DNA from: Gayadomonas joobiniege G7
GTDB taxonomy: Bacteria > Pseudomonadota > Gammaproteobacteria > Enterobacterales > Alteromonadaceae
Reading direction: 5' to 3'
Assembly: GCF_000300815.1 (NCBI RefSeq)
Contig: NZ_AMRX01000008.1
Span: 310,001 to 374,000, forward strand
DNA length: 64,000 nucleotides
Shown here: positions 51,669 to 61,698 of the stretch, piece after piece
How the letters are laid out: each line of letters begins with the position of its first letter
Numbering within the stretch: the stretch's first letter is position 1
Made by a program: the position numbers and the translations under genes
Notes under the pieces: generated by a model
What the model saw: only the letters and a program-made list of their open reading frames with translations
Database searches by the model: none
Told to the model about the DNA's origin: nothing

Positions 51669-54449
51669 TTATTCAGAGACTGTTAATTTAAACTCTACTT
51701 GCCCAGGGCAGCCCCCATTTTGCGGCGTATAAATCGCGCTATAAGTACCTGCTTGTGCCAGTGTGACCTTGCTTAATTGAATTTGACGTTGATCACTTGC
51801 GTAGTCATCAGGCCCTGACCAAGACCAAGTTCCACCATGTGGTTGCGGACCAATATCAATGGTATCACCGACTTTAACGCTCGCCTCTCCGGTTTGCATC
51901 CAAGTACCTTGATTTATTCTAAAATAAGGGGTCACTTTCGCCGGCGTACATTCACCGGCGACTAGGTTTGTGGTAAAGGTTTGGCTTGCTTGGCAACCGG
52001 CTGGGGTGGTAAAAGTAGCCGTGTATGTACCAGTTTGAGCATCACCTGCATCACTAAACTGCAGTTGTTGTACTTCCATGGCAGAAAAACCATTTGGACC
52101 TGTCCATTGCCAACGGCCTGCAGTTGATGCATTGGCTGAGATCTGAAAGGTATCACCCTGTCTATACTCTAGTTGGTTGCTTTCTGACCAGGCGCCTGCT
52201 ATCTGCACTTTAGGCATAATTAACGGTGTTGCACTACAACTGGCTGTGACCTGATAGGCTTGCTGGACACTGCAACCTTGTTCACTGGTAAAGGTGAGCT
52301 GATATTGACCTGATTGTTTGGGTTTTATCAGAGAAAGCTGAGGGTTTTGACCAGAATGGCTAAAACCGTCCGGCCCATGCCATTGCCACTGACCTTGACC
52401 GTTAGCCTGAGGTGAAAACCTGAGTTTGTCTCCTGCTGCTAGGTTAATATCGCTATGCCCTGTCACAGGGCTGTTGTCATTAATTTGATAGCCTAACGAC
52501 ACGAATGGGTCAGTTGCACAATCGATTTGTAATTCAGTGCTAATTTGGCTGCTATGACCATTTTCATCTGTAAAAGTCGCAATATATTCGCCAGCGCTAA
52601 GCGAAGAGACATTAGCGATCTCAATGGTTTGAGTGGTGGCACTAAAATCATTGGGGCCCTGCCAAGACCAGTCTCCATCAATACTGCTGGTCGCTTTGAA
52701 TGCGACCGTATCACCTTCTTTAACAAAAAGACGATCACCTGTGGCCCAAGTGCCATTATCTTGTTTTATTTCAGTGATCAGCGGGTAGTCAGCGCGAATC
52801 ATAAAGCCAGTTAGGCTGCGGGCTTTAATGTCTGCGCTAAACAGATCATCTGAGGTGAGTGAAATAGATGATTGATTGCCCCGTATCTCAGTATTCTCTT
52901 GCCAATAAATTTGCTCGATCTGCATACCAGATTTTAAATTAAAATTTTGCACTGCAATGTCAATTGCATTGAGATCTGTTTCTCCAGTATTGACGATCCA
53001 TAAAGAAAGTTGATCCCCTTGTTTAAACGCCATGGTTTTTAGCTCGGGCTGAGATTCAATTGTGGTATTAACATATTCACTATCCACTATGCTGTTAATA
53101 AAGGTTTTCATAATAAAGTAGCTGCGCATACGGCGACCATCTGAGCCTTTATCAAAAAATATTGGTTTAGCGTAATACTTGTTGGTTTGCACTTCGCCAT
53201 AACCTCGTGGCCATAGCTCAAAAATGGCTTCGCCTTGTAAACCCCCTGCGTACATATCAGCTTTTTTGGAATAGGCACCTAATACACTGCCGATATTCAC
53301 CTCATTTAAAATAGGGCCACCGCCACCATGGCCGGTTTCGTCATTAAATGCTATTTTACCGGCCTCCCCAGCGGCGGTTGCAAAATCCTGCCAGGTTTTT
53401 GTTTCGCCAGACCAATAGTCGTGTGAGCTATATCCGTATACATGCTGGTTAATGCCTAAATCCTGGTATTGTCCGATTAATTTAATGCCGTTTGAAATCG
53501 ACCAAGTACCTGCATCTATGATTTTAGGCATAGCCACATTGCGACGGCTGAGTTCTGCGATGAGGGTTTCTAATGCTTCTTTGGTTCGCTCTGCTGTGAT
53601 CACGCCAACATATTCTTTTGACATCGCTAAATAGCTTAAAGGAACACCAGATTGCTCCATGTACTCGACGTAGTCGGCCAAAAACAAAGCATACTTTTGG
53701 GCATCAAAGTGCTTACTGCCGGTGCCTGCACCATTTTTATATTCATAATCGTAGATGAATGTGGGTAAATTATTTCGGTTGCCCTGACCATAGCCATTAT
53801 AATCAGACTCTAAGGTTGCAAAAAACTGCATGTCCGGATTAATGGCTTTGATCATCTTCATAGCTTTTATGGCGTTGTCATAAATAGAAAAGTCTTTTAC
53901 GCCAGGGCTCATCTCTTGATGTTTGTCATAAGATACGCGCCAGGTATTAAATTTAATATCTTCCACTAACCATTTTATAATCTCTTCTTGGTTGGCGGCT
54001 TGATGAAAGTTTCTATGGCTACGCTCCATATCACCACCAAGCATTATTATTGGCTGAGCTGTGGCAGTTGCATCTAACAAAATACTGGCTTGGACTGGGG
54101 GTTCAATTTCGCGTGCCCAACAATAACTGTCATCCTCTTCTGTTATGTGGTTAAAGATATCTGAGCTACAGAGCACACCATCATTGTGTGTTTTTATGCT
54201 GTAGTCACCAGAATTACCAAAGGCCACTTCGAACTGGCCGTTAAATTCACAGGTCTCGCCAGCTTTAGCACAATACTGCCAATCTTTACCACTTGGGGCA
54301 ATGGGAGACGCCGGTTGGGGCGGTTCAGGCTCAGGTTCGTTAGGACTCGCCGAGTCACTGCCTCCGCCTCCGCCTCCGCCACATGCGCCTAATAATAAAC
54401 TCATCAGGCAAACATAGGTATATTTAGGTTTAAATAACTTAAGGTACAT
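51669..54449 (-). CDS. Putative clan-A glycoside hydrolase with four Ig-like repeats, family unassigned
   Basis: A large lipoprotein (LLLGACGGGGGGG then a Pro/Glu linker). The ATG at 54449 has AAGG at a normal distance; 54458 is the alternative. Residues about 50-105 form a Cys-containing module seen on other algal-polysaccharide enzymes (YCAKAGETCEFNGQFEVAFG). A TIM-barrel-like region follows, with candidate acid/base E279 in YLAMSKEYVG and nucleophile E371 in AFNDETGHGGG, 92 residues apart as in clan GH-A. A beta domain and four repeats of about 85 residues follow, each with W-x-W-x-GP and a Y-x-A/x-x-T/Y ending. The family is near GH30/GH39-like proteins, but I cannot assign it. Confidence 0.7.
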   Translation of the reverse strand: MYLKLFKPKYTYVCLMSLLLGACGGGGGGGSDSASPNEPEPEPPQPASPIAPSGKDWQYCAKAGETCEFNGQFEVAFGNSGDYSIKTHNDGVLCSSDIFNHITEEDDSYCWAREIEPPVQASILLDATATAQPIIMLGGDMERSHRNFHQAANQEEIIKWLVEDIKFNTWRVSYDKHQEMSPGVKDFSIYDNAIKAMKMIKAINPDMQFFATLESDYNGYGQGNRNNLPTFIYDYEYKNGAGTGSKHFDAQKYALFLADYVEYMEQSGVPLSYLAMSKEYVGVITAERTKEALETLIAELSRRNVAMPKIIDAGTWSISNGIKLIGQYQDLGINQHVYGYSSHDYWSGETKTWQDFATAAGEAGKIAFNDETGHGGGGPILNEVNIGSVLGAYSKKADMYAGGLQGEAIFELWPRGYGEVQTNKYYAKPIFFDKGSDGRRMRSYFIMKTFINSIVDSEYVNTTIESQPELKTMAFKQGDQLSLWIVNTGETDLNAIDIAVQNFNLKSGMQIEQIYWQENTEIRGNQSSISLTSDDLFSADIKARSLTGFMIRADYPLITEIKQDNGTWATGDRLFVKEGDTVAFKATSSIDGDWSWQGPNDFSATTQTIEIANVSSLSAGEYIATFTDENGHSSQISTELQIDCATDPFVSLGYQINDNSPVTGHSDINLAAGDKLRFSPQANGQGQWQWHGPDGFSHSGQNPQLSLIKPKQSGQYQLTFTSEQGCSVQQAYQVTASCSATPLIMPKVQIAGAWSESNQLEYRQGDTFQISANASTAGRWQWTGPNGFSAMEVQQLQFSDAGDAQTGTYTATFTTPAGCQASQTFTTNLVAGECTPAKVTPYFRINQGTWMQTGEASVKVGDTIDIGPQPHGGTWSWSGPDDYASDQRQIQLSKVTLAQAGTYSAIYTPQNGGCPGQVEFKLTVSE

Positions 54450-54502
54450 CTTATACATCCTTATTTAGTGCTTTTTATGGTTTTGTCGCTTTTTTAGGTA
54501 AA

Positions 54503-54530
54503 AAAAAGCAAGCGGTTAAGCTTGCTTTTT
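54503..54530 (-). terminator. Intrinsic terminator after the large TBDT
   Basis: AAAAAGCAAGC (54503-54513) and GCTTGCTTTTT (54520-54530) form an 11-bp stem with a 6-nt loop. On the minus strand the T-run follows the stem after the TBDT gene. It also separates that gene from the hydrolase gene downstream. Confidence 0.85.
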
Positions 54531-54555
54531 GGTTTCTAACGGAGATAACTAGAAT

Positions 54556-57500
54556 TTAGTCAAATCTATAGTTGATACCCACTGTATAGATGCGGTCAGA
54601 ATAACTAGAACGGTCTGTTATTTGTCGATCGATGCGATAGTGGTGTAATTTTGTTTTAGTAATATTGTTGATATTAAACTGTACTTTTAGCTTTTTATTG
54701 ATTCGGTAGTTAGATGAAAAATCTAAACGTGTTGATGAATCTGAGTACAGTGGCCAGTTGCGGTTTCCACTTTTATAATATCCACTACGATAGTTCGCTG
54801 CTAAACGTGCATTTAACTTGTTTCTGTCGTAGAAGAAAGAAAGATTACCTGAGTGTTCTGACATATTTTGAATCGGCATAAGTGCATTTGGATCTTCCAA
54901 ATCAAATCCATTTGGCAAAGGTCCGTCACTGCCCTGAGCAACTAGCGCATCAAGCGCATCACGTTGTCCTTCAAAATCACCAGCTGTTATGCCAAGTGCA
55001 TTTAAATCAAGCGGTAATTCTGTGGCTTTATCGATAAAGGTTGGATCTGGTCTGCTACCGTCACTATAGGTATAGTTGGCTTGAAAACCAAAACCTTGCC
55101 AAAAGCCAGGTAAAAAGTCTAACCATTGAGTATAACCAATTTCGATACCTTGACGGGTTGAACCTTTGCCGTTAAAGGCGGTACGGATACGCCAAAGTTC
55201 ATAACCCGGTTGAGCTGAAATATCTTCACCAACTAAGATATCTTCACCAGTTTCACCGCCATTACCTTCAACACCAACTAAGGTTGTACCAGGTTCGGCA
55301 GGCACTGCTAATACGCCGCGACGAGTTACAGTGTCTGCTTCTACTTTACGGTGGAAGAAAGCTAAGCTGAACATGTTGCCTTTACCCCAATAACGTTCAT
55401 AACTTAAATCTACGTTGCGAGAGGTTTGTGCAACTAGGTTAATGTTACCTATATTCGTTGTGCCTGAGCGGATACCAGGACAAGTATCTGTTACACCCTC
55501 ATAGTAGTTTTGAATTGCGTATTGTTGAGCAATCATTTTGTCTCGGACATCTTGTGGCAGATTTTCTGGTGGAAAAACACCATTATCCGGCAATACATTG
55601 AATGGGTCTTGCGGATCGTAAGGCACACAGCCTTGGAAGTTATTTAACTGAGCAACTGGTAAAAGTTTGCCTAAAGCAGGGCGAACCATGGTTTCAGCGG
55701 CTGCTAAACGAACTAAACCATATTTATCACTGGCAATGGCAAAGTTCATGCTAGGTAAGTAGTTGGTATAATCATTTTCAGAGATTAACGCTTTAGGATC
55801 ACCGTTCTCGTCTACCGAGTTATAAGTTTCTGCTTTAACTTCTGTTTTAACGGCACGTATACCAAAGTTGCCACGGTAAGTTAAATTAGAAGTTAAATCA
55901 CCATCTAGGTTAGTCATCACATAAAGTGCAGTGGTATCTTCAGTTAAGTTATAATTCTCACCTGGGCTTTCAGAATAACCGCCAACGTCATTAAAACCTG
56001 ATAACTCGTTCCAGCGTTCACGATCGTCTTGAAAAACCGCCAAGTCAATTGCGCTAAACGAAGGTACAGAGCCTGCCTCAGCATAAAAACCATCATGGGT
56101 TTTTATCAGATCAGGATACTGGTCGGCAAACTCCACACCTGACATAGGTTTTTGACAATCTAAATCAGTTTTGGGGTCGTATGAATTTGCTACGCTTTGA
56201 TCTTCTTCCGTTCCCCACGCCCATTTTCCAGCGCAGCTTACGCGGAAGCGAGTTGAGTTTTCCATATAATCTTGAGCAACACGTGCACCAAATTCAAGTG
56301 TGGTGAATGGCCCCCAATCTAAATCATAATCAAAATCAATTTTTGCTGCAGAGCTGGTTGGATCACGTTTCCAGCCATCGTTCCCAAAACTAGCAACTCG
56401 CCAATAGCGCATATCATTTGGATCCATACCTTCGGTATCTAAAGTTAACCCTATGGTTCTTGGATCTGATAAGTCCACTGTCAAGTCAGAACCGTTTTGA
56501 CGGATCGCGGTAGCCTGATCTGTGCCAACGATGCTTTTATCGTCAATTCTATAACGTTGATCGTTAAAGTTTAGTGGGTTACCAAAATAAGCATTGAGTC
56601 GTGCCACAACATAATGGCGTTCATGCTCAGATTTTGAGTGGGCGGCTTCGGCTTCAATGCCTAAACGATCGAAATTCCATTCACCTTTTAACGCGACTGT
56701 CGTTTGAGTGGTTTCAGATGGAAATGCCTGTGCATTGACGTTATTAACAACACCAATGGCACTAGTGTACGAGGTGGCTGGCAGGACGGTATCAACAAAA
56801 CGACCCATGGCATCATAACGCTCAACCTCGGTGCCAGTTTTTAAGTCAGAAAAGGCATATAGCTCACCATCTGGACCTAGCTCTTCTGCTGGCAATACCC
56901 AGTTGGTATCAGTATGTATCCACATAATATCGCTATAAGCCATATTGTCTGCTTTATTGTGAATTACATCTAAGGTATATGAAGAGTCTTGTGTTGGTTT
57001 CCATTGCAGTGTGGTTGCAATCGCCGTTTTAGTATTTTGACGATTACTATCAATTAAACCAAATTGACGTGCTCGATAAACAGTGATTTCACCCTCTTCT
57101 GGGTTACAGCGGCCTTGCGCCAATACTGTCCGGCCACTATTGTCTTCTGCGTACATGGGACAACGCTTTTGCCATTGGTTTGTACGCACCACATCACCAC
57201 CATTGTGGTTGTCGTTATACGTTAAGTTAACTAAAGCACCAAAATCCCCAAGTGGGGTATCGCGCCATGAGTGAGTACCGATAATATTCAAGTTGGGGAA
57301 AAGTTCTTCGGCTTCGTCACCATATTTGGCTTTTGCGTTCACATTAATAAAACTCTTTTTAATGCGCAGTGGACGTTTAGTTTTTAAATTGATGGTTGCA
57401 CCTAACGAACCTTCAGTTAAAGCGGCGGTTGGTGATTTAATAACTTCTAAAGAGTCGATTAATTCAGCTGGAAAATCAGCCAAGTTAACGTCACGAGACG

Positions 57501-57948
57501 GATCACCACCTTGACCACCGGCGACACTACGCCCGTTTAGCTCTATTCGGTTTTGCGAAACACCCCGTACTTGGAATGCCCCAGCTGAACCATTGTCACC
57601 AAAAATAACCTGAACACCTGTGACCCTTTGTAAAGATTCAACCACATTCTCATCAGGGAAGGCACCCACATCTTCGGCCGTGATCACATCAATTAAGTTA
57701 TTGGCGGTACGTTTAAGCTCGGTGGCTTTTAATAAACTTGAGCGTAAACCTGTGACTTCGATAACTTCGGTTTCTTCCGCTTCTTGTTTTGCCTTTTTTG
57801 CTCTAGTTTGAGCATTTGGATTTGTGACTTCGGTTTCTGCTTCGTTCACAGCGGTCGTGCTTTCGGTCTCTTGTGCGTTTGCCGAATTAATTGCTGCTAA
57901 GACCGAAATAGCCAATAAGGTTGGCTTTATTTTCGAGGTTATTTGCAT
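54556..57948 (-). CDS. TonB-dependent receptor, carbohydrate type (paralogue 1)
   Basis: About 1130 residues from ATG 57948 (GGAG upstream; the 57960 frame is less likely). The signal peptide is MQITSKIKPTLLAISVLAAI...ANAQ, then a Lys/Glu-rich spacer. The plug has EVTGLRSSLLKATELKRTANNLIDVI, EDVGAFPDENVVESLQRVTGVQV, FQVRGVSQNRIELNGRSV and LEVIKSPTAALTEGSLGATINL. A long barrel ends in YTVGINYRFD. It is closely similar to the gene at 58267, with matching signal peptide and plug, so the two arose by duplication. Import of a large or sulfated oligosaccharide is the likely role. An inverted repeat TGTAAC/GTTACA lies about 100 bp upstream. Confidence 0.93.
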   Translation of the reverse strand: MQITSKIKPTLLAISVLAAINSANAQETESTTAVNEAETEVTNPNAQTRAKKAKQEAEETEVIEVTGLRSSLLKATELKRTANNLIDVITAEDVGAFPDENVVESLQRVTGVQVIFGDNGSAGAFQVRGVSQNRIELNGRSVAGGQGGDPSRDVNLADFPAELIDSLEVIKSPTAALTEGSLGATINLKTKRPLRIKKSFINVNAKAKYGDEAEELFPNLNIIGTHSWRDTPLGDFGALVNLTYNDNHNGGDVVRTNQWQKRCPMYAEDNSGRTVLAQGRCNPEEGEITVYRARQFGLIDSNRQNTKTAIATTLQWKPTQDSSYTLDVIHNKADNMAYSDIMWIHTDTNWVLPAEELGPDGELYAFSDLKTGTEVERYDAMGRFVDTVLPATSYTSAIGVVNNVNAQAFPSETTQTTVALKGEWNFDRLGIEAEAAHSKSEHERHYVVARLNAYFGNPLNFNDQRYRIDDKSIVGTDQATAIRQNGSDLTVDLSDPRTIGLTLDTEGMDPNDMRYWRVASFGNDGWKRDPTSSAAKIDFDYDLDWGPFTTLEFGARVAQDYMENSTRFRVSCAGKWAWGTEEDQSVANSYDPKTDLDCQKPMSGVEFADQYPDLIKTHDGFYAEAGSVPSFSAIDLAVFQDDRERWNELSGFNDVGGYSESPGENYNLTEDTTALYVMTNLDGDLTSNLTYRGNFGIRAVKTEVKAETYNSVDENGDPKALISENDYTNYLPSMNFAIASDKYGLVRLAAAETMVRPALGKLLPVAQLNNFQGCVPYDPQDPFNVLPDNGVFPPENLPQDVRDKMIAQQYAIQNYYEGVTDTCPGIRSGTTNIGNINLVAQTSRNVDLSYERYWGKGNMFSLAFFHRKVEADTVTRRGVLAVPAEPGTTLVGVEGNGGETGEDILVGEDISAQPGYELWRIRTAFNGKGSTRQGIEIGYTQWLDFLPGFWQGFGFQANYTYSDGSRPDPTFIDKATELPLDLNALGITAGDFEGQRDALDALVAQGSDGPLPNGFDLEDPNALMPIQNMSEHSGNLSFFYDRNKLNARLAANYRSGYYKSGNRNWPLYSDSSTRLDFSSNYRINKKLKVQFNINNITKTKLHHYRIDRQITDRSSYSDRIYTVGINYRFD

Positions 57949-58266
57949 CGTATGCTCCACATTGTGTTTACCGTTTAGCTGAGATTTATAAAAACTAAAA
58001 CGGTTTTTTTAATGTTATTTACATTTAAACCTTAGTAAAAAAGGCTCTTTGTAACTAATGGTTACATTTTATAAACATTACAGGGAGCAAAACCCTCAAG
58101 TTTTTTTGCTATTTTTGATAAAAAAATTGTGCAAAGAGGTTACAAAAAATAGAAAGAATTTACTGGGTATGGGGTAAGTGTCTGAATATGCGTAATATTA
58201 CCCGAGGAAACTAAGTTTTTTTTAGAAATTAAAAAGGGCAACAGAATGCTGTTGCCCTAGCGAAAA
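57949..58266. promoter_or_regulatory. Intergenic region between the two TBDT genes
   Basis: This 318-bp gap contains the promoter of the 57948 receptor and the terminator of the 61461 receptor. TGTAAC (58050-58055) and GTTACA (58061-58066) form a perfect inverted repeat with a 5-bp spacer. A third GTTACA lies near 58139. A-rich sequence fills the rest, and I saw no small gene. Confidence 0.5.
58231..58258 (-). terminator. Intrinsic terminator after the second TBDT
   Basis: AGGGCAACAG (58235-58244) and CTGTTGCCCT (58249-58258) form a 10-bp stem with a 4-nt loop. On the minus strand it is followed by TTTTTAATTTC. It ends the 58267-61461 gene. Confidence 0.88.
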
Positions 58267-61200
58267 TTAGAAGCGTACACCCACACCTAAAGTATAAGTG
58301 GTATCTGAGTATGATAATCGACGTGTGATCGATGGGTCATAATCATATTGGTGATTCCAAGTGCCTAACAGGTTTTGGATATTGAATGTTGCGCGCACAC
58401 TCTTAGTCACTTGATAGCTAGATGCAAAATCTAAGCGCTCTGTATCGTCGTTATATAAGTTATTTCCTTTATAATAGGCATCACGGAAGTTATACGACAC
58501 ACGCACGTTAACCCCATGTTTATCGTAGAATAATGACGCATTATAAGAGTGTTTAGACAGGTCAATAACTGGTTTAAAGGCCTCTTGATCGTATAATTGT
58601 GCGCCTTCGGTATCGGCTGATACAAAGTTATCATTTTGATCAATATAAAGGGCATCTGGACGAGAACCATCGGCATAGGTGTAGTTAAGCTGTACACCTA
58701 AACCACTATAAATACCTGGCAAGAAGTCAAAAAACTGAGTGAAGGCTAATTCAAAACCTTGGCGAACACTTTCACCGCCGTTTTGCATCTGTTTAACGCG
58801 CCATAGTTCATAACCTTCTTCAACCGCTTCTGGCAATTGAATGCTTGTTTCAACAGGCAGACGGAATACGCGGTTCGAACGGACAATGTCTGCCTGAACA
58901 TCACGATAGAATAAGGTTGCAGAAGCTGAGTTACCTTTGCCCCAATATTTTTCAAGACTTAAATCATAGTTATAAGCGGTATAAGGTGCTAACTCAATGT
59001 TACCTATGGTTGTACCAAAACCTCGAATACCTGGGCAGGCAAGACCTGTACCATAATCATTCGCAATTGCCTCTTGCAACGCTAGTTGCTGAGCTTGCAC
59101 TTCCTCACTGGCATTAGGATCTGGGTAAGCCAAACCAAGTGAGTTAAAAGGGTCTGCCGGATTGTAGACGTTACAACCAATAAATTGGTTAAAGCTACCC
59201 GTTGGTTTAAGTTCACCAAAGTTTGGGCGCACCATTACTTTAGCTGCCGCAAAACGAGCAATGGTTGATTCATCATATACTAAAGCCAAGTTTACACTTG
59301 GTAGTGCTTCAAAATAATCGTGTTCCAGTGTTAGTGGTGAGCCTTTGTTTTCTAACGTTGCATTTGGATAGGTTAACGATTCTATGCTGGTATAAACGCC
59401 ACGTACACCAAAGTTACCGCGGTAAATTAAATCACCAAATATTTCACCGTCTAAATTTGCTTTTAAATAAATAGCAGCGGTTTCTTCGGTTAATTTATAG
59501 GTTTCAATCGGGTCATAAACATAACCTGAGTTAACAACATCTTCACCTTCGTCATAAAAACCAAATATATCTCGCCATTTTTCTTTGTCGTCAAAATATA
59601 GGCGGTTATTGGTCCCTAACCATGAGGTAAAGTTTGTTTTGTCGGCGTCAGAAAAATAGCCTTCAACCACGTCAAAAGCTTCTGGATGTGCTGCCATCAA
59701 ATCCACAACAGAAACAGACGGGTCTGTACACTCCCTGTCAGTGTCTGCATCATATGAATTGCCGTTTGGCCCGTCGGCACCATAGGCATAGTTGCGGTTA
59801 CAGGTGAAGCGGAAACGACTGGTACGTTCCATGACGTTTTCGGTTAAACGAACCCCAAATTCTAATGTCGTAAAATCATGCCAGAATAAATCATAATCAA
59901 CGTCCGCTTTAAATTCTGCAACACTTGGCTTATGAATCCAACCATCGTCTTGTAAACCGCTCAAACGATAAATACGAGGATCTAACAGGTCTGCCCCTTG
60001 CCAATCGATACCAACAGTATCGCCACGTAGGTCCATGGTTAATGACTGGCCCGCAAGGCGAATTGCTTCATCAGGGTCAACTCGTAACGTTTGATCATTC
60101 ATGGTGGTATCGTTACCAGCCCAACGCGCCATGCCAATAGAGATATAATGACGTTCAAATTCAGAAGTAGAATAACTGGCTTCACTGGAAAGCTGGAAGT
60201 TATCAAAATTCCATTCGCCGCTTAAACCAAATACATAACGCTCTGTGGTTAATCCCATGCCCTGGCTACCACCGCCGTTTGTGAAAGCGTTATCCATATT
60301 GACGTATTCCACTGGCTGCACTGTCTGTGCAACTTCGCCTAGTTGATTGGTAATTTCAACAGGGGCTGCTAATTCGACGTCTTGGTAGGCGTAGTGCAGA
60401 TAGCCGTCTTCTTTTCCGTCGAAGATAGCTGGGTCCATAAAGTCTCGGCCCTGATTAAAACCAAGTCGATAAGTTTGGTTGAAGGTTCTGTCGTCTTTGT
60501 ATAAGTAGTTAAAATCGAAAATATACTCAGAGTTAGACGTTGGTTTCCACTGGAAAGTGGTATTGAGCGATGAACGCTCGCGTTCGCTTAGCGACTGCAA
60601 ATGAACAGAGGCATTTGGCGCATAAACCATTTGCACGTCTTGGCTATGACCATTGTTGGTAAAAGTAGCACAGTTGTTTTCAGTTTCAGTCACACCGTTT
60701 TGGGTACGGTATAAAGTGCCATCAGGTTTGCTGACCGCATATGTTGTACAGCGATTACCCCAACCATTTAATCTAAGGGTATCACCACTGACTCTGTTAT
60801 CGTTATAGGTCGCGTTGACCAAAACACCAAATTTACCTATTTCTTCGTTTTCCCAAGTATCGGATAAAACTACATTATAGTTGCCGTAAACTTCGTCAAT
60901 ATTGTTGCCATATTTTGCTTTTAAATTGAGTTTGACAAGTGGTTTAGCAAAGTTGAAAGGGCGGGCTGTTTTTAGGTTAACCGTTGCACCTAACGAGCCT
61001 TCTGTCATATCGGCGGTCGGTGATTTAATCACTTCTAAGCCGGCAATCAGTTCACTTGGGATATCACCCAAGTTTGCGTTTCGGCCTTCACCTTCACCAG
61101 CAGCCATTGAGCGACCATTTAATTCGACTCGGTTTTGGCTCATACCACGAATTTGGAAAGAGGCTGCATCCCCTGCATCATCACGGATGATTTGAACGCC

Positions 61201-61461
61201 GGTGATCCTTTGTAATGAATCCATTACGTTAGAATCTGGAAACTTACCAACGTCTTCTGCGTTGATTGCATCAACAAGTTTGTTGGCATTTTTTTTAAGA
61301 TCAGTCGCCGAAATCACACTATTACGTAGACCCGTCACCTCAATAACTTCAGTATCTTCAACTTGGGCGTTAGTATCAGCATCTTGCGCGTTCGCCGCGT
61401 TAATAGCGGCGAAAACAGAAAGCGCAGTTAAGGTTGGCTTTATTTTCGATTTAATTTGCAT
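58267..61461 (-). CDS. TonB-dependent receptor, carbohydrate type (paralogue 2)
   Basis: About 1064 residues from ATG 61461, preceded by AAGGTGGA; the longer frame to 61512 adds 17 residues before the signal peptide MQIKSKIKPTLTALSVFAAI. The plug reads EVTGLRNSVISATDLKKNANKLVDAI, EDVGKFPDSNVMDSLQRITGVQI, FQIRGMSQNRVELNGRSM and EVIKSPTADMTEGSLGATVNL. The barrel ends in YTLGVGVRF. Sequence and layout closely follow the receptor at 54556, but several extracellular loops differ, consistent with related but distinct ligands. It is co-directional with it but has its own terminator, so it is not strictly in one operon. Confidence 0.93.
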   Translation of the reverse strand: MQIKSKIKPTLTALSVFAAINAANAQDADTNAQVEDTEVIEVTGLRNSVISATDLKKNANKLVDAINAEDVGKFPDSNVMDSLQRITGVQIIRDDAGDAASFQIRGMSQNRVELNGRSMAAGEGEGRNANLGDIPSELIAGLEVIKSPTADMTEGSLGATVNLKTARPFNFAKPLVKLNLKAKYGNNIDEVYGNYNVVLSDTWENEEIGKFGVLVNATYNDNRVSGDTLRLNGWGNRCTTYAVSKPDGTLYRTQNGVTETENNCATFTNNGHSQDVQMVYAPNASVHLQSLSERERSSLNTTFQWKPTSNSEYIFDFNYLYKDDRTFNQTYRLGFNQGRDFMDPAIFDGKEDGYLHYAYQDVELAAPVEITNQLGEVAQTVQPVEYVNMDNAFTNGGGSQGMGLTTERYVFGLSGEWNFDNFQLSSEASYSTSEFERHYISIGMARWAGNDTTMNDQTLRVDPDEAIRLAGQSLTMDLRGDTVGIDWQGADLLDPRIYRLSGLQDDGWIHKPSVAEFKADVDYDLFWHDFTTLEFGVRLTENVMERTSRFRFTCNRNYAYGADGPNGNSYDADTDRECTDPSVSVVDLMAAHPEAFDVVEGYFSDADKTNFTSWLGTNNRLYFDDKEKWRDIFGFYDEGEDVVNSGYVYDPIETYKLTEETAAIYLKANLDGEIFGDLIYRGNFGVRGVYTSIESLTYPNATLENKGSPLTLEHDYFEALPSVNLALVYDESTIARFAAAKVMVRPNFGELKPTGSFNQFIGCNVYNPADPFNSLGLAYPDPNASEEVQAQQLALQEAIANDYGTGLACPGIRGFGTTIGNIELAPYTAYNYDLSLEKYWGKGNSASATLFYRDVQADIVRSNRVFRLPVETSIQLPEAVEEGYELWRVKQMQNGGESVRQGFELAFTQFFDFLPGIYSGLGVQLNYTYADGSRPDALYIDQNDNFVSADTEGAQLYDQEAFKPVIDLSKHSYNASLFYDKHGVNVRVSYNFRDAYYKGNNLYNDDTERLDFASSYQVTKSVRATFNIQNLLGTWNHQYDYDPSITRRLSYSDTTYTLGVGVRF

Positions 61462-61698
61462 GTTTATGTCCACCTTGATTGTGCCTGCTGCAGTGCTCTC
61501 CCTAACAAACACTAAAGCAGGAATTAGTTAATTTTGATAGCTGAAAAGCGATGTAAAAAACATAGTTTTTCGAGCTATGAGTGTTAAACAAATCAAATCT
61601 TCAAATCCTCATTTTTTTTACAAAAATTTACAAAAATCGATAAAGTTGCGTGCAAAATAAGTGATTTAGTTCGCTAAAATCGTCATTGATTAATGATT

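Noticed and set aside
54300-54400. GC-rich repeated CCGCCT and Gly-coding tract
   Set aside because: It simply encodes the poly-Gly and Pro/Glu linker after the lipobox of the Ig-repeat hydrolase.
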